Assembly (NCBI GenBank): GCA_035495815.1
Contig: DATJFH010000112.1
Location: forward strand, 1 to 43,513
Origin: DATJFH01 sp035495815
GTDB lineage: Bacteria > Acidobacteriota > Terriglobia > Bryobacterales > Bryobacteraceae
DNA length: 43,513 nt
Direction of reading: 5' to 3'
In this document: positions 40,100 to 43,513 of the stretch, one piece after another
How the letters are laid out: every line of letters begins with the position of its first letter
Position numbering within the stretch: position 1 is the first letter of the stretch
Notes under the pieces: model-generated
The model's input: the letters and a program-made list of their open reading frames with translations, nothing else
Told to the model about the DNA's origin: nothing
Database searches by the model: none
Translations under genes and position numbers: made by a program

Positions 40100-40861
40100 T
40101 CACCGGTCAAGGGTGAAATTCACATCGATCTGGGTAATGACCTCCACCGGCTCCCCGTTAAGCAGGGTCGCCAGGTAGCGCCACTGACGGACGGCGTCGA
40201 GCGCGGCCGGGGTCAACAACGGATGCCCGGAAACCACTTGCAGGTTCTGGATAGAGCCGTCCCGTCCGATCACTGCCGCCAGCCTGACGGTCCCGGAGAT
40301 GCGCGCCTGAACTGCCAGAGGCGGGTAGACAGGCTTTACCTGCCGCGTCAGCTTCGCCGCCTGGACTCCCAGGCTCACGATGAGCGGTTTGGCCGGCGCC
40401 GGTTTCTCCGTCCTGGGCGCCGTCTGGGCGGGGGGTGGCGGCGGTGGCGCCACCTGGGTGGCCAGCGGCGACGGGATGCCCAGCAGTCCGGGTCCTCCCA
40501 AGTCCCCCATCCCCTCGCCGATTGCGCCCGGCTGCGGCTCCCCGGCGGAGAGCAGCCAATCACGAGAAGCAGCCGCCTCGACCGGCGATTTTCGGTTATC
40601 GAGGGGGAAGACCAGACGTGGCGTGAATGCCGGAGCCCTCTCCACGATCGCGCGCACCCCGGGCGGCGGCGAGGCCGGTTTCAAAGTCCTGCCCGGCGTG
40701 GTGATGGTTGCGATCGAAAGAACACGCGGCAGCGCGTCCGTGTGAATGAGTGAAATCAGAATTCCCGTGGTGAGCGCCAAAGACTGGCCCGCAAATGAAA
40801 CGGTGATGGCCCAGGGACTTCGCAGCACTCCCCGTGTGTCGAGCGACGCTTGTTCGAACAT
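40100..40861 (-). CDS. TonB-family energy-transducer protein
   Basis: A 253-residue inner-membrane protein spanning into the periplasm. One hydrophobic segment near the N-terminus (about 17-40: AITVSFAGQSLALTTGILISLI) is followed by a proline-rich spacer with VAPPPPPPAQTAPRTEKPAPAKP (about 141-165). The C-terminal TonB domain (about 174-250) has KPVYPPLAVQARISGTVRLAAVIGRDGSI, LVVSG-like LQVVSGHPLL, and AALDAVRQWRY. It would couple proton-motive force from ExbBD to TonB-dependent receptors, and the nearest receptor gene is the corrinoid receptor of the operon ending 370 bp away. ExbB and ExbD are not in the window. The start is the ATG at 40861 with AGAGG about nine bases upstream. Confidence 0.88.
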   Translation of the reverse strand: MFEQASLDTRGVLRSPWAITVSFAGQSLALTTGILISLIHTDALPRVLSIATITTPGRTLKPASPPPGVRAIVERAPAFTPRLVFPLDNRKSPVEAAASRDWLLSAGEPQPGAIGEGMGDLGGPGLLGIPSPLATQVAPPPPPPAQTAPRTEKPAPAKPLIVSLGVQAAKLTRQVKPVYPPLAVQARISGTVRLAAVIGRDGSIQNLQVVSGHPLLTPAALDAVRQWRYLATLLNGEPVEVITQIDVNFTLDR

Positions 40862-40975
40862 CTTGGATACCTCTTTCTGACTGAAATTGAGATATCCGGC
40901 CGGATTCTGTTCGAATTAGACCCTGCCCGGGCGCCCTTTGTTCCCGATAAGGTCCGGGTAGGCGACGAGCCGCCG

Positions 40976-41191
40976 CTAACTGGACGCCGCTGGGATCATC
41001 ATGGAGTTGACCGTGCTGAAAACGATATTGATACTACTGGAAAGGTCGGGCATGATCGCAGCTGCCGCCACCGTCACAAAGCCGGCCATGAGCGCGTACT
41101 CGATCAGATCCTGTCCGCTCAATTCCCTAAAGATTCTTCGCCGGATAGCGATTCGAAGAATCCCATTCATGTCCGATTGCTTTGCGCCCAT
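40976..41191 (-). CDS. Flp/type IVb pilin
   Basis: Small pilin of 71 residues (64 if the ATG at 41170 is used). The prepilin leader is basic (ILRIAIRRRIFRELSG). Cleavage is expected after the glycine, giving QDLIEYALMAGFVTVAAAAI, with the invariant glutamate at mature position 5 and tyrosine at 6. The hydrophobic stretch is followed by PDLSSSINIVFSTVNSMM. I kept 41191 because TAGACT lies exactly six bases upstream, suggesting a leaderless start; the ATG at 41170 has a weak GGA. No tad/cpa assembly genes are nearby, so this is an orphan pilin gene. Confidence 0.85.
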   Translation of the reverse strand: MGAKQSDMNGILRIAIRRRIFRELSGQDLIEYALMAGFVTVAAAAIMPDLSSSINIVFSTVNSMMIPAASS

Positions 41192-41197
41192 ACAAAC

Positions 41198-41203
41198 AGT
41201 CTA
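41198..41203 (-). promoter_or_regulatory. Candidate -10 box (TAGACT) six bases before the Flp pilin ATG
   Basis: On the minus strand TAGACT is followed by six bases and ATG at 41191. The spacing equals that of the boxes at 7242 and 10719. No clear -35 is visible. Confidence 0.35.
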
Positions 41204-41746
41204 AGGGCGCTCGCCGACGAAGACTAGGTTGAAAGAGTATTTCCGTACTAAAGTCGCCTGCGGTTAGTCCTTGTAAGGCGTAAAGGATTGGCCTTATGCG
41301 TACTACGTATAGGACCTGATCAGTGCTATCTTCCACTCGAGGTCGGGACTGACCGCGGCACACCCGGGCAGTCGCCAATCCGGATGGAAAGGATGCGCCG
41401 GGTTCGCCGGGCTCCGAGGGACCATCGTAAGAATTGTTGAATTAAAGATGTAAAAACTACTGCGTTTGCCGCCGGGACGACCCCGGACATTACTGTTCTG
41501 GAGAGAGGAGCCGGAGGGAGGCAGCGCAATGGCGCCCTGGCGCGGTGGGCAGGCGGCGATCTGCCAGTTCGGAGTCGTCTGATGTACGGATTCCCCTCGG
41601 GCGCCAACTCCGGCAGGTGGTCGGCTTGATTCTCCGCAGTATTGCCCTGGTTGGAGCGGCAATCGGCTGCCCGGGACTGGGACGAAAGACAAGTCCTTTA
41701 AACCCTGTTATTTGCGATAAGGGAAGGACCTCCCCTTGTCGCATTG

Positions 41747-41778
41747 CCGGCCGCTGGCTTTTTCTCGAAGCCGGCCGG
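41747..41778 (+). other. Strong hairpin in the leader of the zinc-ribbon gene
   Basis: CCGGCC (41747-41752) pairs with GGCCGG (41773-41778), and GGCTT (41756-41760) with AAGCC (41768-41772). A three-base bulge separates the stems and a seven-base loop closes the end. It could be a structured leader element or a terminator; no U-tract follows. Confidence 0.4.
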
Positions 41779-41920
41779 ACATACCCGCTCAGGATCTCCG
41801 GGCATGAGTAGAAACACTTAGCCCGCAAATTTCACTAGACAGCGTGATGGGATTTGATCGCAAATACCGCTCTAGAGAGTGTCGGGCTATTTGGCCGAAT
41901 TCTTGCTCACTGCTGGAAGA

Positions 41921-41926
41921 AGGAGG
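41921..41926 (+). promoter_or_regulatory. Ribosome-binding site (AGGAGG) deciding a GTG start at 41934
   Basis: AGGAGG is followed by seven bases and GTG. This fixes the start of the zinc-ribbon gene 30 codons downstream of the first ATG of the frame (41844). Confidence 0.65.
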
Positions 41927-41933
41927 AACGGGA

Positions 41934-42284
41934 GTGACACACGACAGTGGCACAGGTCTTTACAACAACGAGCTCAACCTTCGCTGCGACGGGTGCGAAA
42001 AGATCTGTCGATCTTCCCAACTGAGTCCGGTTGGTGACGGTTCTATCCTGGTCTGCTCCGACTGTTACAGCGCCGCTACTGCCATGCTTTCGACCAAGCC
42101 CAAACCCGCCCTGGTTTCCCAGCTCACTCCCAGGCCGTTGGCTTCAAATACCAGACAAGTGGTGATGACACTCACCCCCACAGGATCCATGTTTCAAAAT
42201 CCTCCCGGAGGCCGTTCCATCTTCTCAATCTCCGGAGGTCCCGGTCCGCCCGCGAAAATGATGAATTTTGCCCACGAATCATGA
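41934..42284 (+). CDS. Small zinc-ribbon protein, unknown function
   Basis: A 116-residue protein starting at GTG 41934. Residues 16-46 contain LRCDGCEKICRSSQL and ILVCSDCYSAA, giving the C18-X2-C21 and C41-X2-C44 pairs of a zinc ribbon (a further C25 lies between). The rest is low in charge, rich in Pro, Gly, Ser and Thr, with NPPGGRSIFSISGGPGPPAK near the end, and likely unstructured. No signal peptide is seen. It could be a nucleic-acid-binding or protein-interaction module. Codon use is less GC-biased than in the cobalamin operon. It stands alone, with a long leader and a downstream hairpin shared with the convergent hydrolase gene. Confidence 0.65.
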   Translation: MTHDSGTGLYNNELNLRCDGCEKICRSSQLSPVGDGSILVCSDCYSAATAMLSTKPKPALVSQLTPRPLASNTRQVVMTLTPTGSMFQNPPGGRSIFSISGGPGPPAKMMNFAHES

Positions 42285-42340
42285 CCCGGTCAAATCTGAC
42301 GATTCCCCCGCACGCCCAGATACTCTAATTTCTTACCGCT

Positions 42341-42360
42341 GAGGGCGTTTTTTCGCCCCC
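42341..42360. terminator. Hairpin between convergent genes, candidate bidirectional terminator
   Basis: GAGGGCG (42341-42347) and CGCCCCC (42354-42360) form a seven-base-pair stem (one G-T wobble as read on the minus strand) around six T. It lies immediately after the hydrolase stop at 42364 on the minus strand and about 55 bases after the zinc-ribbon stop. Confidence 0.5.
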
Positions 42361-42363
42361 GGC

Positions 42364-43513
42364 TCACTCCAGAACCAGGACCGTCATCGCGGAAGGCGTT
42401 TTGCCCGACCGGTACACGCGCTGGGTCGCCTTGATGAAATCGCCGGGGCGAGCTTTCGAGATTTTCAGGAATTTCTGCGGATTCCGGTCCACCAGCGGGA
42501 ACCAGGAGCTCTGGACATGAATCATAAGCCGGTGCCCCCGGCGAAAAGCGTGATACACGTCCGGCAATTCGAACTCTACCTTCTCTACTTTGCCCGGCGT
42601 GAACGGCTCGGGTTTCTCGAAGCTGTTGCGGAATTTGCCGCGGAAGGGCTCGCCGCGGACCAGCTGCTGGTAACTGCCCATCTTCACGGCAGCCTGCGGC
42701 GTGCGCGCGGTGTCGCGCCTCCTGAGGGGCGGTTGAGGCTCCGGTTCCGGGTCCGGGTAATCGGGCGGGTACACGTCGATCAACTTCACCACCCAATCGG
42801 AATCGCTGCCGGTGGTCGAGACATAGAGTGTCGCCTTCAGCGGACCGGCGAGTCGCAGGTCTCCCGGGAGCGGTTCGGTCTGATAGACCAGAACGTCCGG
42901 CCGCGACGAAGCAAAACGCTGGTCGGCCACCATGTAAGTCGTAATCATGTTCTGGGCGATCTCGCCGATGTAGGGAACCGGCTTGTCGGGATCGCTCAGG
43001 TACTCGTCGAAGGACTCAGACTCGGTGGACGGCGCGTCCGCCAGGCGTCCGCCGGCCGCGAAGAACAGCGTCTTCGACCTGGCCTCGCGCGGAGGCCAGG
43101 CGTCGTGCTTGTGCCACTCGTTTCGCCCAGTTTCGAACATGTAGGCTTCCGGGTGCTTCAGGTCTCCCTTCCCTTTAAGGTGATAAAGGAAGAAAGGAAA
43201 CTCGATATTGTCCCGGTAAAACGCCGCGGTCTTGGAGTGGAACGGAACAGGGCCCAGCCGGTCTCCATTCCCGTTGGCCCAGCCCCCATGCACCCAGGGG
43301 CCCATCACCAGTGAATTGTTCGCCCCAGGACTCTGTTTTTCGGCCGCGCCGTAGAGACGCAGGGCGCCGTATAGATCTTCGGCGTCGAACCACCCGCCCA
43401 CGGTCATCATGGCCGGCTTCACGTTCTTCATATGGGTCCGCAGATTCCGGGCTTGCCAATAGGGACTGTAGGTATCGTTGTCGAGGATTTCGTTCCAGTA
43501 ATCGATTTTGCCG
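42364..43513 (-). CDS. CocE/NonD-family hydrolase, N-terminus outside window
   Basis: Partial gene; 382 codons are visible and the start lies beyond the window edge. The visible part begins KIDYWNEILDNDTYSPYWQAR, then PAMMTVGGWFDAEDLYGALRLY, the region of the catalytic Asp loop of the alpha/beta-hydrolase domain. NSLVMGPWVHGGWANG carries the catalytic histidine region. The C-terminal jelly-roll domain (X-Pro dipeptidyl-peptidase C-terminal type) has LVYQTEPLPGDLRLAGPLKATLYVSTTGSDSDWVVKLIDVYPP and ends HRLMIHVQSSWFPLVDRNPQKFL. These features match the CocE/NonD and glutaryl-7-ACA-acylase group, serine hydrolases of esters or amides. The nucleophile serine is in the missing part, and a signal peptide cannot be checked. 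Confidence 0.9.
   Translation of the reverse strand, partial: GKIDYWNEILDNDTYSPYWQARNLRTHMKNVKPAMMTVGGWFDAEDLYGALRLYGAAEKQSPGANNSLVMGPWVHGGWANGNGDRLGPVPFHSKTAAFYRDNIEFPFFLYHLKGKGDLKHPEAYMFETGRNEWHKHDAWPPREARSKTLFFAAGGRLADAPSTESESFDEYLSDPDKPVPYIGEIAQNMITTYMVADQRFASSRPDVLVYQTEPLPGDLRLAGPLKATLYVSTTGSDSDWVVKLIDVYPPDYPDPEPEPQPPLRRRDTARTPQAAVKMGSYQQLVRGEPFRGKFRNSFEKPEPFTPGKVEKVEFELPDVYHAFRRGHRLMIHVQSSWFPLVDRNPQKFLKISKARPGDFIKATQRVYRSGKTPSAMTVLVLE

Larger units (their letters stand above)
41204..41933. other. Intergenic stretch between Flp pilin and zinc-ribbon genes
   Basis: About 730 bases without a gene I can support. The first 260 bases are AT-richer than the surroundings and carry TACGTA-containing sequence and near-repeats (CCGTACTAAAG, GCGTACTACGT) that may belong to the pilin promoter region. 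A minimal 17-codon frame at 41529 (MAPWRGGQAAICQFGVV) has a good ribosome-binding site (GGAGGGAGG), but it is too short to judge. A strong hairpin lies at 41747-41778. The rest holds no recognisable motif. Confidence 0.5.

Noticed and set aside
41545..41811. 88-codon plus-strand frame in the long intergenic region
   Set aside because: No ribosome-binding site, no signal or domain, and a strong hairpin inside it; not distinguishable from chance.

Overview
The window looks like a chromosomal segment from a high-GC Gram-negative soil-type bacterium. An Acidobacteriota member of the Solibacter/Bryobacter type is the best guess. This is inferred from the carboxypeptidase-regulatory-domain TonB receptor, the PQQ dehydrogenase/cytochrome c pair, the frequent TTG/GTG starts and the high GC at third codon positions. 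No rRNA gene or other decisive taxonomic marker is present. I saw no tRNA, CRISPR array, insertion sequence or phage gene.

Layout. 1-1220 (-): cation/proton antiporter, cut by the window edge. 1454-1792 (+): a PII protein. 1906-7235 (-): a likely operon of DUF1972-type glycosyltransferase, alanine racemase, PAS histidine kinase, NarL/LuxR response regulator, a second PII protein and a small exported protein, with a 56-residue membrane protein further downstream. 7321-9547 (+): MFS transporter and phosphate acetyltransferase. 9569-10318 (-): a small exported protein and a cupin. 10390-14217 (+): a small hypothetical gene, then a methyltransferase / GT2 / membrane protein cassette for surface-glycan or lipid-linked sugar work. 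14225-15537 (-): a PHP metallohydrolase gene broken by a one-base frameshift. 15573-23163 (+): glpD, dnaE, accA and two exported proteins, one with a methyltransferase-like fold. 23345-23659 (+): an orphan gene with atypical codon use. 23835-26182 (+): dihaem cytochrome c plus PQQ-dependent dehydrogenase. 26286-39728 (+): a cobalamin riboswitch followed by a 14-gene corrinoid uptake, salvage and remodelling operon. 39778-42284: a TPR pseudogene remnant, a TonB-like protein, an Flp pilin, a long non-coding stretch and a zinc-ribbon protein. 42364-43513 (-): a partial CocE/NonD hydrolase.

The centrepiece is the cobalamin operon. An outer-membrane receptor under riboswitch control and a BtuF-BtuD-BtuC ABC transporter import corrinoids. 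A PduO-type adenosyltransferase adenosylates them. CbiZ cleaves adenosylcobinamide-type compounds to cobyric acid, and CbiP can amidate a,c-diamide precursors. PduX and CobD make the aminopropanol-phosphate linker that CbiB attaches. CobU, CobS, CobT and CobC assemble the lower nucleotide loop. No corrin-ring synthesis gene is present here, so this is a scavenge-and-remodel machine.

Other points of interest are TANNNT -10-like hexamers exactly six bases before several start codons (possible leaderless transcripts), two PII paralogues with one tied to a two-component system, a PQQ dehydrogenase with the Asp-X-Asp signature linked to lanthanide use, and an exported methyltransferase-like protein.
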